From: CAZICM01 sp964537685
GTDB taxonomy: Bacteria; Myxococcota_A; Polyangia; Polyangiales; Polyangiaceae
NCBI GenBank assembly: GCA_964537685.1
Contig: CAZICM010000006.1
Coordinates: forward strand, 62,001 to 126,000
Direction: 5' to 3'
DNA: 64,000 nucleotides
Shown here: positions 51,839-60,673 of the stretch, piece by piece
Layout of the letters: each line of letters starts with the position of its first letter
How positions within the stretch are numbered: position 1 is the first letter of the stretch
The notes under the pieces: generated by a model
What the model saw: the letters and a program-made list of their open reading frames with translations, nothing else
Told to the model about the DNA's origin: nothing
Database searches by the model: none
Made by a program: the position numbers and the translations under genes

Positions 51839-53272
51839 GTGAGCACTCCCCGAAATTCATTTCTCAAACGCCATTCCCACAACCTGGCCACCACGCTCAA
51901 GCAGCGCCCGCTTCACCTATTTTCGATGCTGGCCACCCTGCTTGCCGTCATCCTCTGGCCCCTCGCAGCTCATGCGCAAGAGCAGGACAGCTTTACCGCT
52001 GCACTCGAAAAAGGGCCGATTTTCGCGGGCCTCGCCGCATTGGGAGGCGGGCTCTTAACCAGCCTCACGCCCTGCGTTTATCCGATGATCGCGATCACCG
52101 TCAGCATCTTCGGCGCGCGCGAGGCGAAATCGAGGCGAGAAGCCATGCTTCTCTCGACCTGCTTCGTCCTCGGGATCGTCGTCCTCTTTACGTCGATGCT
52201 CGTCGGCGCCGCATTAACAGGCTCGATCTTTGGCAAAGCGCTCTCCAACAAATGGGTGCTCTTGGCCATCGCGACGGTATTTGTCGCTCTAGCCGCATCG
52301 ATGTTCGGCGCCTTTGAAATGGTGCTGCCCGACTCCCTGATGCAGCGTTTATCGTCGGTAGGCGGCATTGGCTATGGCGGCGCCTTCCTTCTTGGATTGG
52401 TGAGCGGCGTCATCGCGGCCCCCTGCACCGGCCCCGTGCTTACCGGCATTCTCCTCTGGATCGGCCGAACCCAAAACGTCGCGCTCGGCGCCGTCGTCGG
52501 AACCACCTTCTCCATCGGTCTAGGCATCCCCTTCTGGCTGGTGGGCACCTTTGCCGTTGCCCTTCCCAAAGGCGGCAAATGGATGCTGTGGGTCAAGTCC
52601 TTCTTTGGCATTGCGCTGATGGTCTTGGCGCTCAACACCCTCAAGCCCGGCTTCCCCGAAGTGGCCTTCCTGGCACGCGCTGGCACAACCTTTATGGCCA
52701 TCATGGCAGGCGTGGTGTTGGTGGGACTGGTCTTGGGCGCGGTTCACCTCTCCTGGGACGACGGCGGCTGGGGCGTTAAAATCCGCAAAGGCTTAGGCAT
52801 CGCCCTCACCGTGGTGGGCGGCTTTTTATTCTGGGCCAGCCTGGACATGCCCAAAGAAGCCCTAGCCGTAACGGCCGCCAACGACGCTTCGGCCACAACA
52901 GGCGACAAAGCCGCCGCGGCGAAAAAGCTATTGACCTGGGAACACTCCGAAGAAAAAGCCGTAGCGATGGCCAAAGCCGAAAGCCGCCCCTTGATGGTCG
53001 ATTTCACGGCGGACTGGTGCGGCGCCTGCAAAAAGATGACGAAAGAAACCTTCTCCGACCCCCGCGTCATGGAGAAAGCGGCTCATTTCGTTGCGGTGAA
53101 AGTCGACGCGACCGACGATGAAGACAAGCAAATTGAAGCTGTAAAAGGCAAATACAAGGTCGTGGGCCTTCCCACCTTGGTTTTGTACGATTCCAAGGGC
53201 GTGGAGCGAAAGCGCTTTAACGATTTCGTTGGCCCCGACGCTTTCCTCGCCGCGATCGAAGGCATCAACTAA
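51839..53272 (+). CDS. DsbD/CcdA-type thiol-disulfide transporter with C-terminal thioredoxin domain
   Basis: A 477-residue membrane protein starting at GTG. Eight or so hydrophobic helices from about residue 22 to 340 form the DsbD-beta/CcdA transporter core: GLAALGGGLLTSLTPCVYPM near residue 75 and a second Cys in GVIAAPCTGPVLTGILLWIG. A C-terminal thioredoxin domain (VDFTADWCGACKKMTKETF) follows. It lacks the N-terminal alpha domain of full DsbD. It moves electrons from the cytoplasm to periplasmic thiols, which is useful for heme c maturation and so could serve the CXXCH and CX4CH proteins, though they are far off. Confidence 0.92.
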   Translation: MSTPRNSFLKRHSHNLATTLKQRPLHLFSMLATLLAVILWPLAAHAQEQDSFTAALEKGPIFAGLAALGGGLLTSLTPCVYPMIAITVSIFGAREAKSRREAMLLSTCFVLGIVVLFTSMLVGAALTGSIFGKALSNKWVLLAIATVFVALAASMFGAFEMVLPDSLMQRLSSVGGIGYGGAFLLGLVSGVIAAPCTGPVLTGILLWIGRTQNVALGAVVGTTFSIGLGIPFWLVGTFAVALPKGGKWMLWVKSFFGIALMVLALNTLKPGFPEVAFLARAGTTFMAIMAGVVLVGLVLGAVHLSWDDGGWGVKIRKGLGIALTVVGGFLFWASLDMPKEALAVTAANDASATTGDKAAAAKKLLTWEHSEEKAVAMAKAESRPLMVDFTADWCGACKKMTKETFSDPRVMEKAAHFVAVKVDATDDEDKQIEAVKGKYKVVGLPTLVLYDSKGVERKRFNDFVGPDAFLAAIEGIN

Positions 53273-53370
53273 ATTCCCGCCTTCGGCCTTCCCCCTTCCC
53301 GCCTCCTCTTCCCCTCACACCAAAACCCCCAAGGCCGCGCTGGCCCTGCATTTGCATTCCATCCAAAACC

Positions 53371-54318
53371 ATGAACACCCAACAAAGCGCACTCTCCATT
53401 GTCATCCTTTGCATAGCCGGCTGCTCCACCCCCGACCCAGGCCCCCCTCTTGGCTCGGTCGTCGTTGGCATCACCAGCGAATACCGCGTCCCCACCGACA
53501 TCCACACCCTTCATTTGGTGATGCGTCAAAATGGGACAGTGATACGCGATGAGAGCCGGAAGGCGGGTCAAGGAACGCCGCCCTTAGGCTTTCCGATGGA
53601 GCTCACCTTTAGCGACCTAGAGCATGGGGACCATGTGGAGACAGAACTGGAGGGCATAGGAGCTGGAGACGCCAACATCACCTTGGTACGAAGGCTGGCC
53701 TCGACGGACGCGGTAGCGGGCCGGGACATGCTCTTAAGAACGCGTCTGGAAACGGAATGCGTCTTGAACGCGATGCCGGCCTCCGCGTGCATATCCCCTC
53801 AAACCTGCATAAACGCAGCCTGCCGGGATTCATTTGTCGATCCGATCTTACTAGAGAACTACCGGCCTGGATGGTGGGAGACCATCAGCAACGATCCATG
53901 CAAAGCCCCTGGAGGGGGCGATCCGATTGTCATTGTGGGCAAAGGGCAATCGGACTATCTAACGATGGAGGATTTAGGCTTGGCGCAGATCGAAGCGGGA
54001 CCTCAAGGGGGGCACCATGTATGGGTAGCGATACGCACGAAGAACCTAAAACAATCTGGGTCGGTGACGACGGTAAGCGGGATTGTACCGAGCATAAGCC
54101 ACACGGTTGATCCGCTGAATGTGATCTTTACGTTTGATCCTGACGAAGGGGGATACTGCAAGTTATATGGCTTACGATTTCAACTGGACACAGGTGGGAA
54201 AAAGATCGCCGAGTTGCTGGGGAAGCAGCTTGAGATAAGCGTACAGGTTTCGGAAGGGCAGGGGGGAGATATTGGGGTGGGGAAGAAGACGGTGACGCTG
54301 TCGGATACGATTTTATGA
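53371..54318 (+). CDS. hypothetical lipoprotein, myxobacterial type
   Basis: A 315-residue predicted lipoprotein (signal LSIVILCIAGCSTPD). The mature part is beta-rich with VGITSEYRVPTDIHTLHLVM, a Cys-rich loop (ACISPQTCINAACRD) and a later Ig-like segment (GPQGGHHVWVAIRTKNLKQSG). The VPTDI and GGHHVW motifs recur in lipoproteins I recall from myxobacteria. It runs in the same direction as the DsbD-like gene, with a gap of about 100 bases. No catalytic signature; surface role presumed. Confidence 0.65.
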   Translation: MNTQQSALSIVILCIAGCSTPDPGPPLGSVVVGITSEYRVPTDIHTLHLVMRQNGTVIRDESRKAGQGTPPLGFPMELTFSDLEHGDHVETELEGIGAGDANITLVRRLASTDAVAGRDMLLRTRLETECVLNAMPASACISPQTCINAACRDSFVDPILLENYRPGWWETISNDPCKAPGGGDPIVIVGKGQSDYLTMEDLGLAQIEAGPQGGHHVWVAIRTKNLKQSGSVTTVSGIVPSISHTVDPLNVIFTFDPDEGGYCKLYGLRFQLDTGGKKIAELLGKQLEISVQVSEGQGGDIGVGKKTVTLSDTIL

Positions 54319-54322
54319 GGGT

Positions 54323-56014
54323 TTAGTCGGAATCGTCATCGCTGTCGAGACTATCGATTTCGTCCTCATCTACGTCAATATCAGGCTCATCTTCGGCATC
54401 GATCTCTGGAAGCGTGACATACTGCTTGGCAAATTCACGCTCGCGCCGGATTAATTCCTTTTCTCGCAAGGCAATAAAGCCATCATAATCTTCGGCGGCC
54501 AAACGCTCCAAGGCTTCCTTGGGGATCAAATGACTGTCCAAGATCGCCTGCCCAAACAGGTTTTCGCCGGCGCGGAGAAGCAAACTCTTCACGTCGCCTC
54601 GCCGCGGCGAAAAAATCCGGTTTGCGAGTCGATTCCGGTGCTTTTCCAGCGGAGAAATAGCGGCTGTATCCGCCATGCCCCTTTTGAGCTGTTCCTCTTG
54701 GCGCAGCTCGTCTCCCGTCTTTAGATTGCGGGGTTTTTGCGCCTTGAGAAAAAGGAGAAAGGCGCGCACGCGGGCCGATTTGGCGTGAAAGAGTCTGGGA
54801 AAAGGGCGGCCCTCCCGGCGAATTTCGGCAAGCGCCGCGCTTTTATCTCCCTTCGCAAGCGCTTGGGCCGCTTTTAGTGCATCTGCGAACACTCGGCTTC
54901 CCCCGACCATGTATACACCCGAAAACGATGTGGACCAGATCCATGTTTCCAGCATGTGGAGCTGAGCATCTGTCGGTGCTGGACAGGCGCGGTAAAACTC
55001 CGACAGCAAAAGCAGTTGAAGCATATAGGGAACAACTTTGCTCGATGTTGCTCCTATGCGAACGCTCATAAATTCCGTGGCTTGCCGAAATGATTGCCTC
55101 ACGGTTTGGATCGCCTGTTGGATTTCCTGGGCCGGTTTTTTTCTCAATTCATCCCAGTCCACCCGATAGGCGTCAATACCCATGGCCACTAGCAAACAGC
55201 GCAACACTGTATTAGAGCTTTCGCTTTCAAATCCTGGGATCTCATCGAGGATTTGCTTTGCCTCATGGGCAAAATCCAAGCTCGTTTCATTTGGTCCTTC
55301 GCGGTAGGTGAGCGCCGAAAAGAGTTGGGCAGGTTTTACCTTGAGACCTTGGCGATTCAGCAGCCCAAAGATACGGACGGCCTCTGCCAGCCCCGCGCCT
55401 TCAATATGGGTAACCGCCACGCGATAATTAATAAAAGCCGCCGATATCTGTTTGGCATGTAGAGCCAGTTTCTCGACTTCACCTCGGTTTTCCAAGGGCA
55501 CGCTCTGAAGCAATTTGGAGGTGAAATCAAAAAGCCGAATATTGTCCAGCAGCAGGTTTACGGGCAGGTGGTGGACCTCGGGCGAGCGGGTGTAGCCGAA
55601 GCTTTTCTGTCTTAAATCATAATAAATGCAGAATGCTCTATTGCGCCCCGTGAGCTCCTTTGATGGGTCGCCGATGAGCCTCAGCGTTCCAAATAAAGTG
55701 GACAGACGCTGATGACCATCGAGCAAATAGCTCACCGGCGCCGGTTCGGCCGGTGTGTCGACGGGAACTTTGATTGGGCCGACATGACCGAAGCTTTGAA
55801 AGCGCTGCTCGGTATTCCACAGCAAGAGGCTTCCTATGGGATAACGGTTGCGAATGCTCTCCAGCAGCTTGAGCATTAAATCGCGCGACCACACAAAATC
55901 CCGCTGAAATTTGGGTACTCTCAGGCGTCCATCTGCTATCTGATCGAGCAAATCCTCAAGACCATATACCCTTGGTTCAACGCGGGCGGTTCGTTCGGCG
56001 GAAGCTGACATCAC
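54323..56014 (-). CDS. DUF262 protein (GmrSD N-terminal-like / ParB-nuclease-like)
   Basis: A 563-residue DUF262 protein. RLRVPKFQRDFVWS, YPIGSLLLW and YLLDGHQRLSTLFGTLRL are the family's motifs, all in the first 100 residues. DUF262 proteins are NTPase or nuclease components of restriction-like systems such as GmrSD. The middle is helical; the C-terminus, with ILDSHLIPKEALERL, could be a degenerate HNH-like part, then a run of acidic residues (DAEDEPDIDVDEDEID). It is the third gene of a minus-strand operon, eight bases after the TOPRIM-like gene. Its partner ATPase suggests a defence role. Confidence 0.85.
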   Translation of the reverse strand: MMSASAERTARVEPRVYGLEDLLDQIADGRLRVPKFQRDFVWSRDLMLKLLESIRNRYPIGSLLLWNTEQRFQSFGHVGPIKVPVDTPAEPAPVSYLLDGHQRLSTLFGTLRLIGDPSKELTGRNRAFCIYYDLRQKSFGYTRSPEVHHLPVNLLLDNIRLFDFTSKLLQSVPLENRGEVEKLALHAKQISAAFINYRVAVTHIEGAGLAEAVRIFGLLNRQGLKVKPAQLFSALTYREGPNETSLDFAHEAKQILDEIPGFESESSNTVLRCLLVAMGIDAYRVDWDELRKKPAQEIQQAIQTVRQSFRQATEFMSVRIGATSSKVVPYMLQLLLLSEFYRACPAPTDAQLHMLETWIWSTSFSGVYMVGGSRVFADALKAAQALAKGDKSAALAEIRREGRPFPRLFHAKSARVRAFLLFLKAQKPRNLKTGDELRQEEQLKRGMADTAAISPLEKHRNRLANRIFSPRRGDVKSLLLRAGENLFGQAILDSHLIPKEALERLAAEDYDGFIALREKELIRREREFAKQYVTLPEIDAEDEPDIDVDEDEIDSLDSDDDSD

Positions 56015-56022
56015 CGGCCGTT

Positions 56023-57084
56023 CTATAGCAGGCCCAGCGCCATGTCAACGATATCGTCCAGCTCTTTACCGCCCTCGCCCGCTCTCTCCCGGAGCGAAGC
56101 CGCGTGAATCAAGTCAAAGTGTTTCTGAAGCGCTCGGCCGATGTTCCGGCCAAAGCCTTTGCACAGTGTGTTTAGATCCTGGGCTTGAAGCGATTGATAC
56201 AGCGTTTGCTCCTGGGGATCTGTCCATGTGGGATTGGAAGGCGAAGCCTGCAATTGAAGTGCTTTGCTAAAACCATTTTTAAGATCGTAATAGTCCCGCT
56301 GCAATTCGTTAAGCTGACAATATGCCCCGTAAGCTGCCGGGGATAATTCCCTGCGCAGGGCTTCCTGTGGGATATAGTTTTCGACTTCGCGCTTTTGCAA
56401 AATACACAATTTAGGCTTCCACGATGTTATGTTGTATTGAGTCATCGCCTGCTGAAAGGCTTGTTGCACTCCCTGGGCCGTTTGGCCAAGGCTATCCGCG
56501 GGATATTTTTTGTCGCTGTCCACAATGCACAAGATTGATAGAGGTACCTGTTTTGGGGATCTAAATGCCACACCTAGATTTGATATAAGCGTGTTGCCTC
56601 CACCGTGGTTCACACGAAACCAACAACCATCCCCAGCCTCTGTGGTCCAACTTTTTTTCAGTTGCGCAAGCACATCGCTTCCCAGCCGTCGGCGAAGCGT
56701 TTTTTCCCCGGCGCGCAACATCACCAGCCGAAAGAAGGTGCCATCACAAACCAAATTTTCGACAAAGACCTCAACGGGTGAGTGCAGAAGTGCGACAGCT
56801 TCTTTGGGGGTAAGCTCCCACGCAGGGTTGGATAGATGTGTCTTATCGGACACAAGAATAGAGGAACCATGGCCGCTCAGATGTGGCTTCGCATAACGAA
56901 GTTGGTCGCGGATCTCCCGCTGGTTTCTCTCGCCTTCACCCCTAAACCAGGAACTGTTTTTGATGGCAGCATCATCCTCCACCGCCCAGTGGTGCCTCCC
57001 ATCCACGAACATCCAGAAGATCTCCGTCAAATAGCGATGGGCCTCGGGATTGGACAGCGCGCCTTCTCCAAATGCCACATTCAT
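56023..57084 (-). CDS. TOPRIM-like (OLD/DUF4435-type) predicted nuclease
   Basis: A 353-residue protein with a TOPRIM-like acidic layout: Glu109 and Asp114 in VEVFVENLVCDGTFF, Asp189 and Asp191 in LCIVDSDKKYP, and Glu234 with Glu236 in LQKREVENYIP. The last motif is typical of OLD and DUF4435 nucleases. An N-terminal helical part (NPEAHRYLTEIFWMFVDG) precedes it. The ATG at 57084 overlaps the upstream stop by four bases (ATGA); a longer frame from 57234 lies inside the upstream gene and is Arg-rich nonsense. It is probably the nuclease partner of the DUF3696-type ATPase. Activity unproven. Confidence 0.7.
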   Translation of the reverse strand: MNVAFGEGALSNPEAHRYLTEIFWMFVDGRHHWAVEDDAAIKNSSWFRGEGERNQREIRDQLRYAKPHLSGHGSSILVSDKTHLSNPAWELTPKEAVALLHSPVEVFVENLVCDGTFFRLVMLRAGEKTLRRRLGSDVLAQLKKSWTTEAGDGCWFRVNHGGGNTLISNLGVAFRSPKQVPLSILCIVDSDKKYPADSLGQTAQGVQQAFQQAMTQYNITSWKPKLCILQKREVENYIPQEALRRELSPAAYGAYCQLNELQRDYYDLKNGFSKALQLQASPSNPTWTDPQEQTLYQSLQAQDLNTLCKGFGRNIGRALQKHFDLIHAASLRERAGEGGKELDDIVDMALGLL

Positions 57085-58439
57085 ACAGCTTTGCGCTCCC
57101 GGTTGGCTTTGCTCATCGCCCTCGCTTCGGATGCTGCCTCTTCGAAGATGCCTTGTGGCCAATCTTTGATCCATCCGTCCTCTTCGATGCCAAGCCGCCG
57201 CAGTTCGGTGCTTCCGCGTTCGTCGTCCACCCAATACATCGCCACTTGATCCGGGCGGATTTTTTTTTCAGCGATTCGTCTCCGTATCCTGAGCAACAGC
57301 GTTTCTGAGTGGGTCTCGAGAATCACCCAAGAGCGGCCCGAAAGGGCGGTTTCAATCGCTAATTCACCGAGACCTGCCTGAGCGGAAGGATGAAGATGGG
57401 CCTCGGGCTCCTCGCAAACAAGCAAATCAGGCACATCGGTGTCGTCCGATGAGGCGATGGAAATGCTTTGCTGCACCACGAAGGGGAGAACATGCGCGCT
57501 TCCCGTGCCCACATCGGCGAGATTCACCCATGCCGAACGCCCCTTGGGACGCGCCCGGATAAGGGTGGTCAGATCGGAGTCTTCAATGCCTGCGTGCTGG
57601 ATATCAAGCTCCAGATCGAGATACTGGAGAAACCATGCCTTGACATGTTCGACTACGCCGCGCTGTCCAAATCGATCGAATGAACCGAGGATTTCCCCCG
57701 CGTGTTGGCCCCGCGCGCCAAGATAAGTGGATAGGCGGTCGGCGATGCGATGAAAGCGTTGGAATTCACTGCGGAATGGGCCAAGGTGAGCGATATTGGG
57801 CAGCGGCGACAACTGCGATAGAGCGAAGAGGTTCTCCATGGCATCCCAGTCATTGGAAATCTGGGTATGATTTCGCTGGGCCAGAAGGTTGGCAGGTTTT
57901 GCTGGCACAATTCCGCTGAATTCGAGCTTGGTCAGGCCAAGGTCCATCGATCTTTGAGGCGAGAGTACTCTATATTGCGATTGCGCATGATCGCGATCCC
58001 ACTCCAGGCGCAGCTCCGGTTTTTCAGTGTCCGACCTAGAATAAAAGGCCCAGTGATATATCCTCTGCTGCGGGCGGCTGCTCTGATGGCTTCGGGTTTG
58101 GCTATCGGGACCGATGCTTAGCTCCAGCTTGCCATCCACGCCCAGTTCGCGCAGAGCAAATTCAACGCAAAGCTCGACGGAGCTGGCCGGAAGGCGGCCA
58201 TACACCAAATCCAAGAGCGATGAGCCAAATACAAAGTCCTGGGTTTGAAGAGGAAGGCCATGCACGCCTGGGTTGGACAGGGCGGCGTCCACCAACAGAG
58301 GCAGCCGCGTTACAACGCTTTTGCCCGAAGCATTGCGCCCAAAAATCAGCGTGAGAGGGAGGATATCCAGACGAGCCTCGCCCTCAAAAGCTTTATAGTT
58401 TTTGATACGAATCGATCGAATTCGACGTTGTAAACGCAT
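57081..58439 (-). CDS. AAA ATPase with DUF3696-like C-terminus
   Basis: A 452-residue RecF/OLD-type ATPase. IRSIRIKNYKAFEGEARLDI leads to Walker A GRNASGKS (34-41). LLVCEEPEAHLHPSAQAGL is Walker B and LETHSETLLLRIRRRIAE carries the switch His. The final VAMYWVDDERGSTELRRLGIEEDGWIKDWP matches the DUF3696 end I associate with COG4938 ATPases. The start at 58439 opens on the domain. It begins the three-gene operon and is preceded by a 43-bp-period repeat array. Such ATPases are probable sensors that gate a nuclease. Confidence 0.85.
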   Translation of the reverse strand: MRLQRRIRSIRIKNYKAFEGEARLDILPLTLIFGRNASGKSVVTRLPLLVDAALSNPGVHGLPLQTQDFVFGSSLLDLVYGRLPASSVELCVEFALRELGVDGKLELSIGPDSQTRSHQSSRPQQRIYHWAFYSRSDTEKPELRLEWDRDHAQSQYRVLSPQRSMDLGLTKLEFSGIVPAKPANLLAQRNHTQISNDWDAMENLFALSQLSPLPNIAHLGPFRSEFQRFHRIADRLSTYLGARGQHAGEILGSFDRFGQRGVVEHVKAWFLQYLDLELDIQHAGIEDSDLTTLIRARPKGRSAWVNLADVGTGSAHVLPFVVQQSISIASSDDTDVPDLLVCEEPEAHLHPSAQAGLGELAIETALSGRSWVILETHSETLLLRIRRRIAEKKIRPDQVAMYWVDDERGSTELRRLGIEEDGWIKDWPQGIFEEAASEARAMSKANRERKAV

Positions 58440-58616
58440 TGGGGCTGATGTAATCCAAGGGCGTTGGGAATGGCAAGTGTTTTTTTCCGAATTCGGCGAT
58501 TTACGCGGCGGGTGTCTTTTGGCAGCCCCTGGAGATATGGGGAACTACCCGACCTGTCTTGATACATCATTGTGTGATCCCCTCCAACACCGGGTCAGCC
58601 CCGTTCCACCCTCTCG

Positions 58617-58963
58617 CCAAGCCTCATGATCTTCTTCCCAGGCCAAACAAAATGCTTCATCTAGGCTCCATATTTATTTCGCCAAGCTTCTTTTCCTTCT
58701 CACCAAGGCAAAAAAAAGCTGAAGCTATGCGCCAAACGCTTATGGCCAAGGCAAAAAAAGCTGAAGCTATGCGCCAAACGCTTCTGGCCAAGGAAGAAAA
58801 ATACTGAAGCTATGCGCCAAACGCTTATGGCCAAGCAAAAAAAAGCTGAAGCTAGGGACAAGAAATCAACTCGCCAAGGCAAAAAAAGCTGAAGCTAGGG
58901 ACAAAAAATGAACTCGCCAAGCGTCAGGAGAAACTCGCCAAGCGTCAGGAGAAACTCGCCAAG
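58617..58963. repeat. 43/21-bp-period repeat array upstream of the ATPase-TOPRIM-DUF262 operon
   Basis: The anchor CCAAG recurs at 58682, 58703, 58746, 58788, 58831, 58874, 58917, 58938 and 58959, giving spacings of 21, 43, 42, 43, 43, 43, 21 and 21. Three units read AAGCTGAAGCTATGCGCC-like text and two read GAAGCTAGGGACAAAAAATG-like text, after an A-run. Two terminal 21-bp units begin CCAAGCGTCAGGAGAAACT. An earlier CCAAG at 58617 lies 65 bases before the first. The unit is not a multiple of three, so the array is not coding. It lies 180-530 bases upstream of the ATPase gene. Confidence 0.85.
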
Positions 58964-59091
58964 CGGTTTTTCCCGCGTTTTTGATGTAGCCCGCCGCTTT
59001 TCTTTGCCCCCGCTTAAACTTTTTGAGGGGTCCAAGCAAAAATCTTTGAACTTTACGCAACTTCGTCCGGGCTCGTCTCGATAAGCTTTAT

Positions 59092-60168
59092 ATGAGACGC
59101 TCTTTTTTCTGTTCCGGTCCCTGGCCATCGCCTGTGTATGCCCCAAGCCTTCCCCGTCTGCCGATGCTCGCCGGGCAAATGCTAGTGTGGGGGCTTTTGT
59201 GGATGTGTCCCTCTCTGGTCCATGCGGCCCAAACGCCGCCCGATGAAGACGATCTGCTTCAATTTGCGCCCCGCGCCGAGCAGGTGGATCTGCGTTTGAG
59301 CACCCAAGAGCCTCTATGGACAACTCCATCCCTTCCCCGGGTGGAAACAGCTTCGTCGAGGAGCCCTCTTTGTTTATCCATTGCGGCAACGGCGCATCTG
59401 CAAAGCTCGGGCAAACAAAGCTTTGGGGCAACGGTGTTGCTGGATATTCCCCTGGAACGCTTTGGACAGCGCTTACACCCATTTTCTTCGGTCATCGCCC
59501 AAGAAAGCCCGCCCAAACTCAAGCCTCCTCCTCGTTCAAAGGCTCAAGCCCCCGAGCCTCCTCCCACCCAAGCGGCTCAGGCCGAGACCAAAGAGGGCGC
59601 ATTGCCTGATTCAACGGCGGCTAAGCCATATATGCCGCCTCGTTTGGAATTGACGCCGGAGCTTGTCAAAGCCGTCCTTCAAGCGGCCAAGAAACAAGCG
59701 GGATTGGAAGATGCGGCGGCGCGGGTGGATGCGATGGCTGGACGGGCGAAGGCATCGGCCTTGTTGCCCGAGCTTCGGTTGAGGGTATCGAGGCTGGTGG
59801 ATGAAGAGCAAGCGCTGTCTCCCACGGAATACGATCCTCATCGGACGACGGCATCGGGGGGGACGAGTCTATGGCTGGAAGCGAGGGCATCATGGCGATT
59901 GGATAGGCTGGTCTTTAGCGACGACGAAGCCGCGTTTGAGAAGATGAGATGGGACAGGGCGGAAGCGGGGGCGAAGCTGTCGGAGAAGGTGCTGGAATTG
60001 TTATTTGCGTGGCAGCGGGCGAAGGTGGAGAGTGAACGGGAAGATGCGAGTGAACAAGAGCGGACCTTGGCGCTTTTAAAGCGGGTGGAGGCGGAGCTTG
60101 GGCTGGATGCGCTGACAGGGGGCGTATTTGGGAAGAAAATAAAGAAAGGCAAAGAAGCGCAGCCATAG
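59092..60168 (+). CDS. hypothetical secreted protein, outer-membrane-efflux-like helices
   Basis: A 358-residue secreted protein. A hydrophobic signal (MLAGQMLVWGLLWMCPSLVHA) lies about 25 residues in, so an internal start is possible. A Pro/Ala-rich middle (PPRSKAQAPEPPPTQ) leads to helices LVKAVLQAAKKQAGLEDAAA and LSEKVLELLFAWQRAKVESE around a strand pair (LLPELRLRVSRLVDEEQ, LWLEARASWRLDRLVFSDDE). The last two resemble part of an outer-membrane efflux or porin-like protein, and I recall similar proteins in myxobacteria. It stands alone after the repeat array and precedes a convergent cupin gene. Confidence 0.55.
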   Translation: MRRSFFCSGPWPSPVYAPSLPRLPMLAGQMLVWGLLWMCPSLVHAAQTPPDEDDLLQFAPRAEQVDLRLSTQEPLWTTPSLPRVETASSRSPLCLSIAATAHLQSSGKQSFGATVLLDIPLERFGQRLHPFSSVIAQESPPKLKPPPRSKAQAPEPPPTQAAQAETKEGALPDSTAAKPYMPPRLELTPELVKAVLQAAKKQAGLEDAAARVDAMAGRAKASALLPELRLRVSRLVDEEQALSPTEYDPHRTTASGGTSLWLEARASWRLDRLVFSDDEAAFEKMRWDRAEAGAKLSEKVLELLFAWQRAKVESEREDASEQERTLALLKRVEAELGLDALTGGVFGKKIKKGKEAQP

Positions 60169-60178
60169 CGCGAAGGAT

Positions 60179-60562
60179 TTAGGCGGGAGCTTCCCAAGGA
60201 ACTGGCAAGGGATGGCCATCGGCGGTCTTGACACGAACGGGTGCCATGCCGAGGGCGGCGACGAGTTTCATTTCTTCGCTGGAGGTATTGATCAATTGAT
60301 GAACGACATCGGGTTCCAGGACCAAGGTTGAATTGGGGCCAAAGCTGAATTCCTTATCGCCGACGATACAAGTTCCCGAGCCCGAGAGCACCAAAATCAC
60401 CTCCTCGCAGGCATGGCGATGCACAGGGGTAGAGGCGCCCGGTGCCATGGTTTGCATCCAGACCTCCATGGATGTAAGTCCATCCTGACGGCCACCGATG
60501 GTTTGGTGGACGAGTCCGGGCAATTCAAAGATCTGGCGTTCATGATTATGGACGATGGGCAT
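60179..60562 (-). CDS. cupin-domain protein
   Basis: A 127-residue single-domain cupin. Two motifs are clear: PVHRHACEEVILVLSGSGTC (His, His, Glu as metal ligands) and LVLEPDVVHQLINTS (the second His). A small metal-binding enzyme or sugar/ligand binder is likely; the substrate cannot be read. The ATG at 60562 gives the standard length. It lies convergent to the secreted protein gene, with stops 10 bases apart. No signal peptide. Confidence 0.88.
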   Translation of the reverse strand: MPIVHNHERQIFELPGLVHQTIGGRQDGLTSMEVWMQTMAPGASTPVHRHACEEVILVLSGSGTCIVGDKEFSFGPNSTLVLEPDVVHQLINTSSEEMKLVAALGMAPVRVKTADGHPLPVPWEAPA

Positions 60563-60673
60563 TGGAGAAACTCCTTTGGTGAGACATGCTCCGGGGCGCG
60601 GGGCCGAACCGCAGACGAGGGGTACTACGGGGGGAGAGGGAATAGGTTTCGGTCCGGGGCGCTCAAAGATAAA

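Noticed and set aside
58617..58963. possible CRISPR array or a coding repeat
   Set aside because: Units are similar throughout with no unique spacers, and 43 bases is not a multiple of three, so the frame is lost after three units.
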